The notes beneath the pieces were generated by a model. That model was not told where the DNA came from. It searched no databases and was given only the letters and a program-made list of their open reading frames with translations. Below, piece after piece: positions 34,735 through 44,017 of a stretch of 54,328 nucleotides of DNA (its first letter is position 1; each line of letters opens with the position of its first letter). The translations under genes and the position numbers were made by a program. Source of the DNA: JBKHJA01 sp046538375 (lineage in GTDB: Bacteria > Acidobacteriota > Aminicenantia > Aminicenantales > Aminicenantaceae); contig JBKHJA010000003.1 of the NCBI GenBank assembly GCA_046538375.1, positions 1 to 54,328 of the forward strand. The letters are read 5' to 3'.

Positions 34735-34858
34735 AGCTTACAAAAGCCATATACTTACCAAAAAAACAGCAAAAAGAAAGAGGGGGTTGAGAAAAAAGAA
34801 AGCGGTAAAGCCTCCTGATAAGAACAAGATAAGGAAGATGCTTCCCTACGATCACTAG
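34658..34858 (+). CDS. rpmI: 50S ribosomal protein L35
   Basis: A 66-residue, strongly basic L35 beginning PKLKTHRGAKKRFKVT, the family hallmark. A strong AGGAGGG site lies just before the ATG, but both site and start are inside infC in another frame. The gene order infC-rpmI-rplT is nearly universal in bacteria, and L20 often represses this operon by binding its mRNA; I did not identify such a site here. Confidence 0.95.
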   Translation: MPKLKTHRGAKKRFKVTKKKKIIHHKAYKSHILTKKTAKRKRGLRKKKAVKPPDKNKIRKMLPYDH

Positions 34859-34904
34859 AAGAAGGATTTGAACGAAACAGCGCTTTAACCTTAAGGAGAA
34901 GAAA

Positions 34905-35261
34905 ATGTCAAGAGTCAAGAGAGGAACAAGGAAAAGGAAGAGAAGGACAAAGATATTAAAACAGGCCAAAGGCTACTGGGGAGCCAGGAGCCGCAATTAC
35001 CGCACAGCCAAAGAAGCGGTGGAACGATCTCTCCTTTATGCTTACAGAGACCGCAGGGCGCGCAAGCGGGAGTTTAGAAAGCTGTGGATCATAAGGGTCA
35101 AGGCAGCGGCTGAAAACAACGGTCTCTCATATAACCGTTTTATCCACGGATTAAAGGAGCTGAACATCCAAATCGACAGAAAGATCTTGGCTGATTTGGC
35201 TGTCAATTCGCCCCAGACCTTTACGCGGATCGCAGAGAGGATAAAGCAAGCTGTCTGTTGA
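34905..35261 (+). CDS. rplT: 50S ribosomal protein L20
   Basis: A 118-residue L20 of typical length, with the long basic N-terminal helix (VKRGTRKRKRRTKILKQAKG) and the conserved globular end with NRFIHGL. L20 is an early assembly protein of the large subunit. An AAGGAG site precedes the ATG. Confidence 0.96.
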   Translation: MSRVKRGTRKRKRRTKILKQAKGYWGARSRNYRTAKEAVERSLLYAYRDRRARKREFRKLWIIRVKAAAENNGLSYNRFIHGLKELNIQIDRKILADLAVNSPQTFTRIAERIKQAVC

Positions 35262-35314
35262 GAGAAGGTCTGGAGTGAAGAGTTATCATCTACAGGAAGA
35301 AGGAAAATAACATC

Positions 35315-36349
35315 ATGGGCGGTCTCAAAGAGAAAATAGAGGAGTACTGGCACGCTTTTGATGAAGATGTGGCTGGAGTGAAGGATGAAAAATCTCTCCA
35401 GGAAATCCGCAATCTCTATTTGAGCCGAAAAAGAGGCTATATCACTCTTCTTTTTGAAGAGCTCAAGTCATTAAAGCCAGAAGATCGTCCCCGGGCCGGC
35501 AAAAGGCTCAATGAATTGAAAGCCCATGTGCAGAAAAGAATTCAGAAACTCGCAGCAGAAATGGCCAGTCCAGAAAAAACCAGGAAGAAAGTGGACCTCA
35601 CCCTCCCTGGAAGAGAGAGATACTGGGGTTCTCCTCATCCCATCATCCTGTTTAAGGAAGAGATCGAAAATATATTTCTGGGGATGGGCTTTTCCATACA
35701 GGAAGGTCCTGAGATTGAGACGGATTATTATAACTTCGAGGCTCTCAATTTCCCTCCTCATCATCCTGCTCGTGATGATTGGGATACTCTTTATGTAAAA
35801 GACGATTTGCTCCTTCGAACTCATACTTCTCCTGTCCAGATACGAATTATGGAGAAACGAAAGCCTCCCATCAGGATCATCATTCCTGGCATAGTCTTCC
35901 GGAAGGAAACGCCGGATCCCACTCACCTTCCCATGTTTTACCAGGTGGAAGGCCTGGTGGTGGACCGGGGTATAACTTTTGCCCATTTGAAAGGGACCTT
36001 GGAATACTTCCTCAAGACTTTGTTCTTTGAGAGAATCAATATCAGATTTCGACCCAGTTTCTTTCCTTTTACCGAACCTTCGGCTGAAGTGGATATTGAG
36101 TGCACTGTGTGCGGCGGGAAAAATGAGAAATGCCGGGTCTGCGGAGGAGGGGGATGGATAGAGATTTTGGGTGCAGGGATGGTGGATCCTCAAGTTTTCA
36201 AGAATGTCAACATTGATCCTGAGAGATATTCAGGCTTTGCTTTCGGTCTGGGAATCGACAGGACGGCTATGTTTGCTTACCAGATTCCAGATATGAGATA
36301 TTTCTATGAGAATGATTTAAGATTCATAAGACAGTTTGCGAGAAAATGA
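35315..36349 (+). CDS. pheS: Phenylalanyl-tRNA synthetase alpha subunit
   Basis: A 344-residue catalytic subunit. An N-terminal helical coiled-coil arm (about 1-90) is followed by the class II core: TDYYNFEALNFPPHHPARD near residue 133, LRTHTSPVQIR, and GFAFGLGIDRTAMFAY near the end. A CxxC pair set (CTVC and CRVC) sits in the core, as in PheS of several phyla. Its last bases overlap the pheT start (ATGA), fitting the equal amounts needed for the alpha2-beta2 enzyme. Confidence 0.95.
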   Translation: MGGLKEKIEEYWHAFDEDVAGVKDEKSLQEIRNLYLSRKRGYITLLFEELKSLKPEDRPRAGKRLNELKAHVQKRIQKLAAEMASPEKTRKKVDLTLPGRERYWGSPHPIILFKEEIENIFLGMGFSIQEGPEIETDYYNFEALNFPPHHPARDDWDTLYVKDDLLLRTHTSPVQIRIMEKRKPPIRIIIPGIVFRKETPDPTHLPMFYQVEGLVVDRGITFAHLKGTLEYFLKTLFFERINIRFRPSFFPFTEPSAEVDIECTVCGGKNEKCRVCGGGGWIEILGAGMVDPQVFKNVNIDPERYSGFAFGLGIDRTAMFAYQIPDMRYFYENDLRFIRQFARK

Positions 36350-38406
36350 AAATAAGTCTGGATTGGATCAAAGATTATGTCGATGTCCAGGTTCCTCTCC
36401 CTGAGTTGATGGAGAAGCTGAATATGATCGGGATGCTGGTGGAGGATTGGGAGGAAAAACAGGAAGATGTGATTCTTGACATTGAGACCTATGCCAATCG
36501 GCCTGATACCCTTGGACATTTGGGTGTTGCCCGAGAAATAGCAGCGGCTTTGGGCCTCAATCTAAAAAAACAGGAGTGGCCAGTTGCCGAATCGGATAAA
36601 AGGACTTCTGACCTGGTCAGTATTCAAATCAAGGACCGAGATCTTTGCCCTCGTTACTGTGGAATCATGGTCAGGGGTATAAAGGTCAGTCCTTCCCCCC
36701 GGTGGCTGCAGAGCAGGATAGAAGCCATGGGTTTGAAGCCTGTCAATAATGTGGTGGATGTGACCAATTATGTGCTTTTTTCCACCTCTCAGCCTATCCA
36801 TGCCTTTGATTATGACAAAATCGGGGGAAAAAAGATTATCATAAGGAGAGCCCAGAGGGGAGAGATGTTGAAGAGTCTGGAGGAACAAGACATTTCTCTA
36901 TCTGAGGAGATGCTGGTGATTGCTGATGAGGAGAAACCGATGGCCTTGGCCGGCATCATAGGAGGCGGAGCTTCGGCTGTATCAGAGGATACCAGAGATG
37001 TTTTTATAGAAAGTGCCTATTTCAATCCTGTCTCTGTCCGAAAAACGAGCAAAAAAACAGGGGTATCCACAGAGGCGTCTTACCGTTTCGAAAGAGAAGC
37101 TGACATTTCTTTTCCTCCCCAAGCGGCCATAATGGCGGCCTCCCTGTTAACACAAATAGGTGGCAAAGCCACTCAACAGGTGTTGGATGTTTATCCCCGT
37201 CCAAAGAAAGACAAAACAGTGATCCTCCGCAGCCACCGTGTCTCAGAGCTTCTGGGTCTGGAAATCGAGAAAAGCTTCATTCCAAAGATACTTCACCCTC
37301 TTGGTTTCGGAGTTAGAGAGCAGAACAAAGGGATCTGGCAGGTTAAGATTCCCACCTACCGCGTGGATATAGAAAGAGAAGCAGATTTGATCGAAGAAAT
37401 AGCTCGTTTCTACGGTTATGACAAGATCCCCCCCCAAATTCCCCCTCTTCGGAAATTGGAACCCACCTTCAGCCGCCTGAAGAATAAAAAGAATAAACTC
37501 CGCCAGTTGCTTTTCCATCAGGGATTTGATGAATTTATCAATTTCAGTTTTTTTGATCCCCAAAAGAAAACCCTGTTTGAAAATTCTCTTGAACCCATCG
37601 AGATCAGAAATCCAGTCTCATCCAAAGCCTCTCTGATGCGGACAACTCTGCTGGCTGGATTGATGGAGAATGTGGCCTGGAACAAGAACAGGGGAGCCGA
37701 GAGTGTACATGCCTTTGAAATGGGAAATATTTACTTCTGGGATCAGGGAAGACATAAGGAACAGGTTTTCTTAGCCATGGTCAGTACTGGTTATCTTGGT
37801 TATCATCATTGGCAGGGGAAAAGAGAAGAGGCTGATTTTTTCCATCTCAAGGGGACTTGTGAGCTTTTGATGTTTCACCTCAGGTATGTTCCTTTTTCTT
37901 TTCAGGAGAAGGATCACCCCTATTTTCAGCCTGGATACTCTCTCGCCCTGCTGTTCAAGGGGGAAACAGCAGGTCATATAGGATTACTGAACAGAGACAT
38001 TGTTGAGTTTTACTCTCTGAAGGATGATGTGTGGGCCGCAGAGCTGGATCTTGCCATTTTATTCGGAAAGCAGCCTCAGAGTTTTCAGTATATTCCTGTT
38101 GCCAAATATCCGAGTATCACCCGGGATATCTCTTTTCTTGCTGACCGAGATATCTGCTACCAAGATATTTATGATGAGGTGGAGAAGCTTTCTCTTCCTT
38201 TTTTAGAGAAGTTCGAACTCTATGACCTATTTTCTGGGTCATCCGTTCCCAAGGGGAAAGTGAGTCTGTCCCTGCGTTTTATCTTTCGTCATCCTGAGAG
38301 GACTTTGCGAACCGAAGAAGTGGATAAGCCTCAGGAAAAAATCATAAAATTTTTAGGGGATAAGTTTAATTTTCAATTGAGGGAAGGAGGAAAAATTGAC
38401 AACTGA
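36346..38406 (+). CDS. pheT: Phenylalanyl-tRNA synthetase beta subunit without OB domain
   Basis: A 686-residue PheT, about 100 residues shorter than common forms. After the opening SLDWIKDYV it passes from VEDWEEKQEDVILDIE directly to TYANRPDTLGHLGVAREIA, so the EMAP-II-like tRNA-binding OB domain usually inserted after residue 40 is missing. The B3/B4 editing domain (VDVTNYVLF, then PIHAFDYDKI), B5, the catalytic-like core and the C-terminal ferredoxin-like anticodon-binding domain (KYPSITRDISF) are present. There is no frameshift, so the loss seems to be an established form. Confidence 0.9.
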   Translation: MKISLDWIKDYVDVQVPLPELMEKLNMIGMLVEDWEEKQEDVILDIETYANRPDTLGHLGVAREIAAALGLNLKKQEWPVAESDKRTSDLVSIQIKDRDLCPRYCGIMVRGIKVSPSPRWLQSRIEAMGLKPVNNVVDVTNYVLFSTSQPIHAFDYDKIGGKKIIIRRAQRGEMLKSLEEQDISLSEEMLVIADEEKPMALAGIIGGGASAVSEDTRDVFIESAYFNPVSVRKTSKKTGVSTEASYRFEREADISFPPQAAIMAASLLTQIGGKATQQVLDVYPRPKKDKTVILRSHRVSELLGLEIEKSFIPKILHPLGFGVREQNKGIWQVKIPTYRVDIEREADLIEEIARFYGYDKIPPQIPPLRKLEPTFSRLKNKKNKLRQLLFHQGFDEFINFSFFDPQKKTLFENSLEPIEIRNPVSSKASLMRTTLLAGLMENVAWNKNRGAESVHAFEMGNIYFWDQGRHKEQVFLAMVSTGYLGYHHWQGKREEADFFHLKGTCELLMFHLRYVPFSFQEKDHPYFQPGYSLALLFKGETAGHIGLLNRDIVEFYSLKDDVWAAELDLAILFGKQPQSFQYIPVAKYPSITRDISFLADRDICYQDIYDEVEKLSLPFLEKFELYDLFSGSSVPKGKVSLSLRFIFRHPERTLRTEEVDKPQEKIIKFLGDKFNFQLREGGKIDN

Positions 38407-38659
38407 GTTAGAAAGAATTAAAATTCTGGAAGGGAAGATCACTCAAGTTGTGGATTTTATAAACAAGGTTTTAAGCGAGAACCAGAAGTTAAAGGAACAG
38501 ATGAAGGAATTGAAGGCAGAGAGAAAGAAATTCGAGGGGCAGGCTAAACAGTCTTCAAAGCTTGATGAAAGCTTAAAGAGATACGAAAAAGAAAGAGAAG
38601 TCATAAAAGCGAAGATTGAAGGCATAATCAGCCAGATTGATCAAATCGGAATAATATGA
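38396..38659 (+). CDS. Small coiled-coil protein next to zapA
   Basis: An 87-residue protein that is almost entirely one predicted coiled coil (heptad-like Leu, Ile and Val with Lys and Glu). It starts with TTG behind a GGAAGGAGG site, overlaps pheT by 11 bases, and its stop overlaps the zapA ATG. Size, structure and neighbourhood recall ZapB-like division helpers, but this is an inference; coiled coils say little on their own. Confidence 0.7.
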   Translation: MTTELERIKILEGKITQVVDFINKVLSENQKLKEQMKELKAERKKFEGQAKQSSKLDESLKRYEKEREVIKAKIEGIISQIDQIGII

Positions 38660-38982
38660 TGGACAGAGTTATGGAAATCGAAATATACGGACAAAAATAC
38701 AGGATTAGAGTCAAAGGAGAAGAGGATGAAAAATACATAAGCCATCTCACTTCGTACGTTGATCAAAAGATGCGTGAGGTCGCCGTAAAATCGAAATCAG
38801 TGGACAGCTTGAAGATAGCCGTACTGGCTGCTTTAAACATCGCCGATGAATATTTTTTGTCACAGAAAAAGTTGGATCAACTCAGCGAAGTGATCGGGCG
38901 TATGGAGAATGAAGTAGAAAGTTTGGAGGTCAGCCTTTTGAAAGATGAGAATACATACAAAAAAATTGAGGGAACATCTTGA
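38656..38982 (+). CDS. zapA: Cell division protein ZapA
   Basis: A 108-residue ZapA, which binds FtsZ and bundles its filaments at the division ring. The N-terminal globular part (VMEIEIYGQKYRIRVKGEED, then YISHLTSYVDQKMREVA) matches the family, followed by a helical stretch with ALNIADEYF and a coiled-coil end. The pheT-zapA-rny order is widespread in bacteria. Confidence 0.88.
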   Translation: MMDRVMEIEIYGQKYRIRVKGEEDEKYISHLTSYVDQKMREVAVKSKSVDSLKIAVLAALNIADEYFLSQKKLDQLSEVIGRMENEVESLEVSLLKDENTYKKIEGTS

Positions 38983-39126
38983 AATAAACAAGATTATAAA
39001 TGGGATGAAGGGGAATCAAAGTATTTGTCAGCAAACAGAGAAAAGGCCCATTTGCAAACTCAACAGCTCTGAGCGTACTTCCAGTGAAATTTTGTGTAGG
39101 AAGTGATGTAAGTCATTTTTTAAGGC

Positions 39127-39166
39127 CCTCCTGCTTTCCTCTCCTTTGACACACCTGATAAGGAGG
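39127..39166 (+). promoter_or_regulatory. Pyrimidine-rich leader that can mask the rny ribosome binding site
   Basis: The rny ribosome binding site AAGGAGG (39160-39166) is fully complementary to CCTCCT at 39127-39132 and, over six bases, to CTCCTT at 39141-39146, which would form a hairpin with a 13-base loop. Either pairing would hide the site. This suggests control of RNase Y translation by RNA folding. The rest of the 192-base gap after zapA shows no gene. Confidence 0.4.
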
Positions 39167-39174
39167 TGGTCAAA

Positions 39175-40737
39175 GTGAATACAGCAATTTTGATTGGTCT
39201 TGCCTCAGCCGTTTTATTGGCGGGGTTCGCTGTTTTTATACTGATCAAGAAGGCCTCTGGAACTCGTTCCCTTTTTAGGGCTCAGCAGGAGGCCAGGGAG
39301 ATTTTGGATAGGGCCAGGCAGGATGCCGAAAAAATAAAGCGGGAGGCCTCCATTGAAGCAAAAGAAAAACATATCAATCTTAAGGCCGAATTCGAGAGGC
39401 AGACTCGGGACAGGCGGCGCAAACTCAGCCAGATGGAGAGAAGAATGGTCCATAAAGAAGAAAATCTGGAGCACAAGTTCCAGGCCCTGGAGAGAAAAGA
39501 ACGGGATTTTTCAGCAAAAGAGCGGAGGCTGTATGACAGAGAAAAAGAGATCAGCAATAAAGAGAAAAAACACCATGAACTGATCCAGAAGGCAGTGGAG
39601 GAGCTGGAGAGAATTTCATGTATGACTGGAGAGGAAGCCAGGAACATGCTGGCCAAAAGGATGGAAGACGAAGCCAAAAACCAGGCTGCCCAAGCCATTC
39701 GCCGCCTGGAAGAAGAGACAAAGGAGAAAAGCAACGCTCTTGCCCGTCAGATCCTCAGCCAGGCCATCCAGAGATCAGCCGCTGAACATGTGGTGGAGAC
39801 AACAGTGTCTGTGGTTGATCTCCCTTCCGATGACATGAAAGGCCGAATCATCGGCAGGGAGGGACGAAACATTCGTGCCCTGGAGATGGCTACAGGTGTA
39901 GATATCATCGTTGATGATACACCGGAAGCTGTTATTCTTTCCAGCTTTGATCCTCTGCGCCGGGAGATGGCCCGCTTAGCCATTGAAAAGCTGGTCATCG
40001 ACGGGAGGATTCATCCAGCCCGGATTGAAGAAGTGGTGGAATCGATCAAACAAGAACTGGAGGAGAAGATCAAACAGGAAGGAGAGTCGCTGGTTCTCGA
40101 ACTCAGACTTCAAGACATTCATCCTGAACTGATCAAACTCCTGGGGAAATTGAGATACCGGACAAGTTACGGCCAGAATGTCTTCCAGCATGCCAAGGAG
40201 GTTTCCTATTTGGCTGCGCTTATGGCCAGAGAACTGGGGGCTAAAGTGGATGTGGCTATGAGGGCAGGACTTCTTCATGATATAGGCAAAGCAGTGGATA
40301 AAGAGGTAGAGGGGACTCATACGGAATTGAGTGTGGAACTGACTAAAAAATACGGAGAGTCTGAGGAAGTCATCCAAGCCATTGCCTCTCACCATCATGA
40401 TGTTGATTTTCCTTCTGTAGAGGCGGTGTTGGTTCAGGCTGCCGATACTCTTTCCGCTGCCCGGCCGGGCGCTCGACGTGAGCTTCTGGAGACTTATATC
40501 AAGAGATTGGAAAAGCTGGAAGAAATAGCCAATTCCTATGAAGGAGTGGCCAAGGCCTACGCTCTTCAGGCCGGAAGGGAGATCAGGATTATCGTGGAGA
40601 GCCAGAAGATTTCGGATGAGAAGGCTGTGGTGGCTTCTAAAGAGATCGCCCAAAAAATAAAGGAAGAGCTCGATTATCCGGGACAGATAAAAGTGACTGT
40701 GATCAGGGAAATGAGGGCTGTGGAATATGCCCGATAA
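39175..40737 (+). CDS. rny: Ribonuclease Y
   Basis: A 520-residue membrane-anchored endoribonuclease that starts mRNA decay. It has one N-terminal membrane helix (about 5-24), a long coiled coil (30-190), a KH RNA-binding domain (GRIIGREGRNIRALE near residue 220) and an HD domain with the catalytic HDIGKAVDKE and SHHHDVD. The GTG at 39175 is preferred since AAGGAGG ends eight bases before it; a GTG at 39166 would overlap the site itself. Confidence 0.94.
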   Translation: MNTAILIGLASAVLLAGFAVFILIKKASGTRSLFRAQQEAREILDRARQDAEKIKREASIEAKEKHINLKAEFERQTRDRRRKLSQMERRMVHKEENLEHKFQALERKERDFSAKERRLYDREKEISNKEKKHHELIQKAVEELERISCMTGEEARNMLAKRMEDEAKNQAAQAIRRLEEETKEKSNALARQILSQAIQRSAAEHVVETTVSVVDLPSDDMKGRIIGREGRNIRALEMATGVDIIVDDTPEAVILSSFDPLRREMARLAIEKLVIDGRIHPARIEEVVESIKQELEEKIKQEGESLVLELRLQDIHPELIKLLGKLRYRTSYGQNVFQHAKEVSYLAALMARELGAKVDVAMRAGLLHDIGKAVDKEVEGTHTELSVELTKKYGESEEVIQAIASHHHDVDFPSVEAVLVQAADTLSAARPGARRELLETYIKRLEKLEEIANSYEGVAKAYALQAGREIRIIVESQKISDEKAVVASKEIAQKIKEELDYPGQIKVTVIREMRAVEYAR

Positions 40738-41533
40738 GATAGGAGTTCTTTTCCTAGGGGATATTATCGGCCGGCCGGGGCGAAGAGCCTTAAGAGAATA
40801 TCTTCCTGAAATTCAGCAGAAATACACGCCTTCCCTCATTATCGCCAACGCGGAGAATGCGGCTGGAGGCATCGGTATCACCAGAAAGGTCTGCCAGGAG
40901 CTTCTGACCCAAGTTCATGTGCTGACTTCTGGAAATCACATCTGGGATAAAAAAGAAGGCGTGGCTCATCTGGATGAAGAGCCCCGGCTTCTGCGGCCAG
41001 CCAATTATCCTCCTGAGAACCCTGGCAGGGGGCGTTATATCTTCCAGGATGGGGAAGGGAGGAAAGTGGGCATCTTGAATCTTCAAGGGAGAGTGTTTAT
41101 GGAACCCATTGACTGCCCGTTCAGGATAGCTGATCAGGAATTGGAGAGGCTCATGGCATCCACTTCTGTGGTGGTGGTCGATTTCCATGCTGAAGCCACT
41201 TCCGAAAAGCAAGCTATGGGGTGGTATCTTGACGGCCGGGTTTCAGCGGTGGTGGGGACTCATACCCATGTGCCCACCGCTGATGAAAGGATTCTTCCTC
41301 AGGGAACAGCCTTTATCACTGATGTGGGCATGGTAGGGGGGTATCATTCGGTGATAGGCATAAAAAAGGACCAGGCCATCAAGAGATTCCTCACAGCCAG
41401 GCCCCATCGTTTTGAGCCGGGCAAAAAAGGCACTTTTTTTTCAGCAGCAGTGGTGGAGGTGGATGCAGACAGCGGAAAAGCTCTCTCCATACGCAAAGAA
41501 ATCATAACAGGAGCCGAAATTGGGAAACCGTAG
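40727..41533 (+). CDS. ymdB: YmdB-family phosphodiesterase
   Basis: A 268-residue metallophosphoesterase of the YmdB group, which hydrolyses 2',3'-cyclic nucleotides in vitro and affects mRNA levels and biofilm choice in Bacillus. Motifs include FLGDIIGRPGRRAL at the start, ANAENAAGGIG, TSGNHIWDKKE, FHAEATSEK and GTHTHVPTADE. It overlaps rny by 11 bases; the rny-ymdB pairing is common and suggests a shared role in RNA turnover. Confidence 0.92.
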   Translation: MPDKIGVLFLGDIIGRPGRRALREYLPEIQQKYTPSLIIANAENAAGGIGITRKVCQELLTQVHVLTSGNHIWDKKEGVAHLDEEPRLLRPANYPPENPGRGRYIFQDGEGRKVGILNLQGRVFMEPIDCPFRIADQELERLMASTSVVVVDFHAEATSEKQAMGWYLDGRVSAVVGTHTHVPTADERILPQGTAFITDVGMVGGYHSVIGIKKDQAIKRFLTARPHRFEPGKKGTFFSAAVVEVDADSGKALSIRKEIITGAEIGKP

Positions 41534-42854
41534 TCCTGCCAAACCGGATAAAATATATACTGTATCTGAGATCACTCGACTGATCAAAATGGAATTGGAG
41601 TCGGCTTTCCCTGTGGTTTGGGTGGGAGGAGAGATTTCCAATTTTCATGCTCATCATTCCGGTCATCTCTATTTCACTTTAAGGGACCAGATGAGTCAGC
41701 TTCGAGCTGTCATGTTCCGTTCCCAGGCCCAACAGGTTCCCTTTGAGGTAAAGGATGGCCTGGCGGTGATTTGCCAGGGAAGGATCAATGTCTATGAACC
41801 AAGGGGAGAATACCAGCTTATCGCAGAGGTGATGGAGCCTAAAGGCAAAGGGGCTCTTCAGCTGGCTTTTGAGCAGCTCAAGGAGAAATTGAAAAAAGAA
41901 GGGCTTTTCGATGCAGGTATAAAGAAAAAACTGCCCCTCTTTCCAAAAAAAGTGGGGATTGTCACCTCCCCTCGGGGGGCAGCTATCGTGGATATTCTCA
42001 GGACCCTGGAACGGAGATTTGCCCGGCTTCATCTGCTGATTTATCCGGTCAGAGTCCAGGGAGAAGGGGCAGCAGAGGAGATTGTGGAAGGAATAGAATA
42101 TTTGGGGAAGCTCCCCCATATTGATGTCATCATTATCGGGCGGGGGGGAGGTTCTATAGAAGATTTATGGGCTTTTAACGAGGAGAAAGTGGCCCGAGCT
42201 GTGTTCCGCTGTCCCATACCCGTTATTTCTGCGGTAGGACATGAGATTGACTTCACCATTTCCGATTTTGCGGCGGATATCCGGGCCTCCACCCCTTCTG
42301 CGGCAGCGGAGATGGTGGTGGAGAAGGAACAAGCGTTTGTGGAGAGAATAGAGAATCTGGAAAGAAGACTGATTCATCATCAGAAGTATTTCCTGCAGGG
42401 AGAGACCCACAGGGTTTTCAGTCTCATTCATCACCGGGCTTTCCAAAATTTTAAGGTTAAACTCCTCAATCTTCACCAGAAAGTGGATGATCTGGAAACC
42501 AGAGCCTGGGACACCATGAAAGCAAAACAGCAGATGATAGCGGAGAGTCAATCTCAGGTTATTCTTTTAGAAGAAAAGATGAGCGGGGCCTTTAAGGCAA
42601 AGCTCCAAAATTTATCAGGCCTGTGGGAGAGATTTTCTGCCCAGTTGCATGCCTTCAGCCCTCTGAATATACTGAAAAAAGGGTACACCATTTGCTGGCA
42701 GGATGACGGGTCCCGTCTTGTTCAGAATGTAGAGCAGGTGAAAGAGAAGGAAAAATTGACAGTTTCTTTTTATAAAGGAGAATTGACCTGTCTGATCAAG
42801 GGTATCGACCCAGCCAGGCCCATCCAGTCACGCCTGGCAAAGGAGAAAAAATGA
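41520..42854 (+). CDS. xseA: Exodeoxyribonuclease VII large subunit
   Basis: A 444-residue large subunit of exonuclease VII, which degrades single-stranded DNA. The N-terminal OB domain has VWVGGEISNFHAHHSGHLYF, and the nuclease core has GRGGGSIEDLWAFN near residue 205, AVGHEIDFTISDFAADIRAS and TPSAAAE, followed by a long helical region that docks XseB. The start is a TTG with AGGAG six bases upstream, inside the end of ymdB. Confidence 0.94.
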   Translation: MGNRSPAKPDKIYTVSEITRLIKMELESAFPVVWVGGEISNFHAHHSGHLYFTLRDQMSQLRAVMFRSQAQQVPFEVKDGLAVICQGRINVYEPRGEYQLIAEVMEPKGKGALQLAFEQLKEKLKKEGLFDAGIKKKLPLFPKKVGIVTSPRGAAIVDILRTLERRFARLHLLIYPVRVQGEGAAEEIVEGIEYLGKLPHIDVIIIGRGGGSIEDLWAFNEEKVARAVFRCPIPVISAVGHEIDFTISDFAADIRASTPSAAAEMVVEKEQAFVERIENLERRLIHHQKYFLQGETHRVFSLIHHRAFQNFKVKLLNLHQKVDDLETRAWDTMKAKQQMIAESQSQVILLEEKMSGAFKAKLQNLSGLWERFSAQLHAFSPLNILKKGYTICWQDDGSRLVQNVEQVKEKEKLTVSFYKGELTCLIKGIDPARPIQSRLAKEKK

Positions 42855-43144
42855 GTGAGCTTAGTTTTGAAAAAGCCTTGGAAGAGTTGGAGAGAATCGT
42901 AGAAAAATTGGAAAAGGGAGGTCTTTCCCTGGATCAATCTTTGTCTCTGTTTGAGAAAGGAGTGAAGCTGGCTAGATTCCTGAGAACAGAGTTAGAAAAA
43001 GCTGAGAAGAAAGTAGAGATTCTGCTCAAGGATGAAAAAGGAGAGGTCAAGGAAAAGCCGTTCAAGCTGGAGGCTGAAGAGGAGACCGAACCGGAGAAGG
43101 AAGGGGAAACAGATTCAGGCGGGGATGAAAATCTGCCTTTTTAG
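42851..43144 (+). CDS. xseB: Exodeoxyribonuclease VII small subunit
   Basis: A 97-residue XseB with the family pattern SFEKALEELERIVEKLEKGG and LSLDQSLSLFEKGVKL in the first 45 residues. An acidic tail of about 35 residues (rich in Glu) follows and makes it longer than many homologues. The ATG overlaps the xseA stop (ATGA), which fits subunits made together. Confidence 0.92.
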   Translation: MSELSFEKALEELERIVEKLEKGGLSLDQSLSLFEKGVKLARFLRTELEKAEKKVEILLKDEKGEVKEKPFKLEAEEETEPEKEGETDSGGDENLPF

Positions 43145-43154
43145 CCAAATTTTC

Positions 43155-44003
43155 ATGAAAATTGAAGAAAAAATTTCGCGCCAAAAAGAGGCCATCGACC
43201 AGCAGTTGAAACTCATCCTCTCTGGGAAAGAATCGCTCCTTTTTCAGGCCATGAGGCATACGGTTTTTTCCGGCGGGAAGAGATTCAGGCCTCTGCTGGT
43301 TCTTGCTTCTGGAGAATGCTTTGGGGTCAAACAGCAGACATTGCTTCCTTTTGCCTGTGCTCTGGAGCTTATCCATAATTATTCTCTTATCCATGATGAC
43401 CTGCCTTCCATGGATGATGATGATTGGCGCCGGGGCCAGCCCTCCTGTCATAAAGCTTACGGAGAGGACATGGCTCTGCTGGCTGGGGATAGTCTGTTAA
43501 CCCTGGCTTTTGAAGTGATGAGTCAAGCCCCGCTGGAGGAGGGACTGAAGCCTGCCAGAGAGAAGATTATCCGGGAGATAAGTCAGCGGGCAGGGATGGA
43601 AGGGATGATCGGAGGGCAGTTTATGGATATCACTCTCCATCCGGAGAAAATGACAGAAGAGGACTACTACCAGCTCATCTTTAAAAAGACCGGGTCTCTC
43701 ATTCTCGCTTCCTTAAAAACAGGCGCTATCCTGGGCGGTGCTTCTTCTTCTCAGATGAATGCTCTGGAGGAGTACGGAAGATATATGGGTTTCGCTTTTC
43801 AGCTCCGGGATGACATTATCGATTCCCTGAAGGAAGAAAAATCTGTAAAGCCCCCCCGTCCGAATGCGGTCACCCTGTTTGGCCTGGAAGAAGCCAAGCG
43901 GAAATTGAACACTTTTGTGGCTGAGGCGCGAGGGGTGCTGGAAAGGGCTGGTTTGGATTCCGACGAACTGTGCCATTTGACTTCAATGCTGGTTGAGACT
44001 TAA
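43155..44003 (+). CDS. ispA: Polyprenyl (farnesyl-type) diphosphate synthase
   Basis: A 282-residue trans-prenyltransferase that builds farnesyl or geranylgeranyl diphosphate from IPP and DMAPP. The first aspartate-rich motif is in HDDLPSMDDDDWRRGQPSCH, the second is RDDIIDS near the end, and GGKRFRPLLVLA opens the fold. It lies between xseB and dxs, the standard ispA setting. The start is uncertain: the ATG at 43155 fits the family length but lacks a ribosome binding site; an ATG at 43125 is possible. Confidence 0.9.
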   Translation: MKIEEKISRQKEAIDQQLKLILSGKESLLFQAMRHTVFSGGKRFRPLLVLASGECFGVKQQTLLPFACALELIHNYSLIHDDLPSMDDDDWRRGQPSCHKAYGEDMALLAGDSLLTLAFEVMSQAPLEEGLKPAREKIIREISQRAGMEGMIGGQFMDITLHPEKMTEEDYYQLIFKKTGSLILASLKTGAILGGASSSQMNALEEYGRYMGFAFQLRDDIIDSLKEEKSVKPPRPNAVTLFGLEEAKRKLNTFVAEARGVLERAGLDSDELCHLTSMLVET

Positions 44004-44017
44004 ATTAATAAAAGACC

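Noticed and set aside
36080..36150. Zinc-finger insertion unique to this PheS
   Set aside because: A CxxC pair at this place is found in PheS of several other phyla, so it is not novel.
38983..39165. 6S RNA between zapA and rny
   Set aside because: This is a frequent place for ssrS, but I see neither a promoter nor the long hairpin with an open central bubble.
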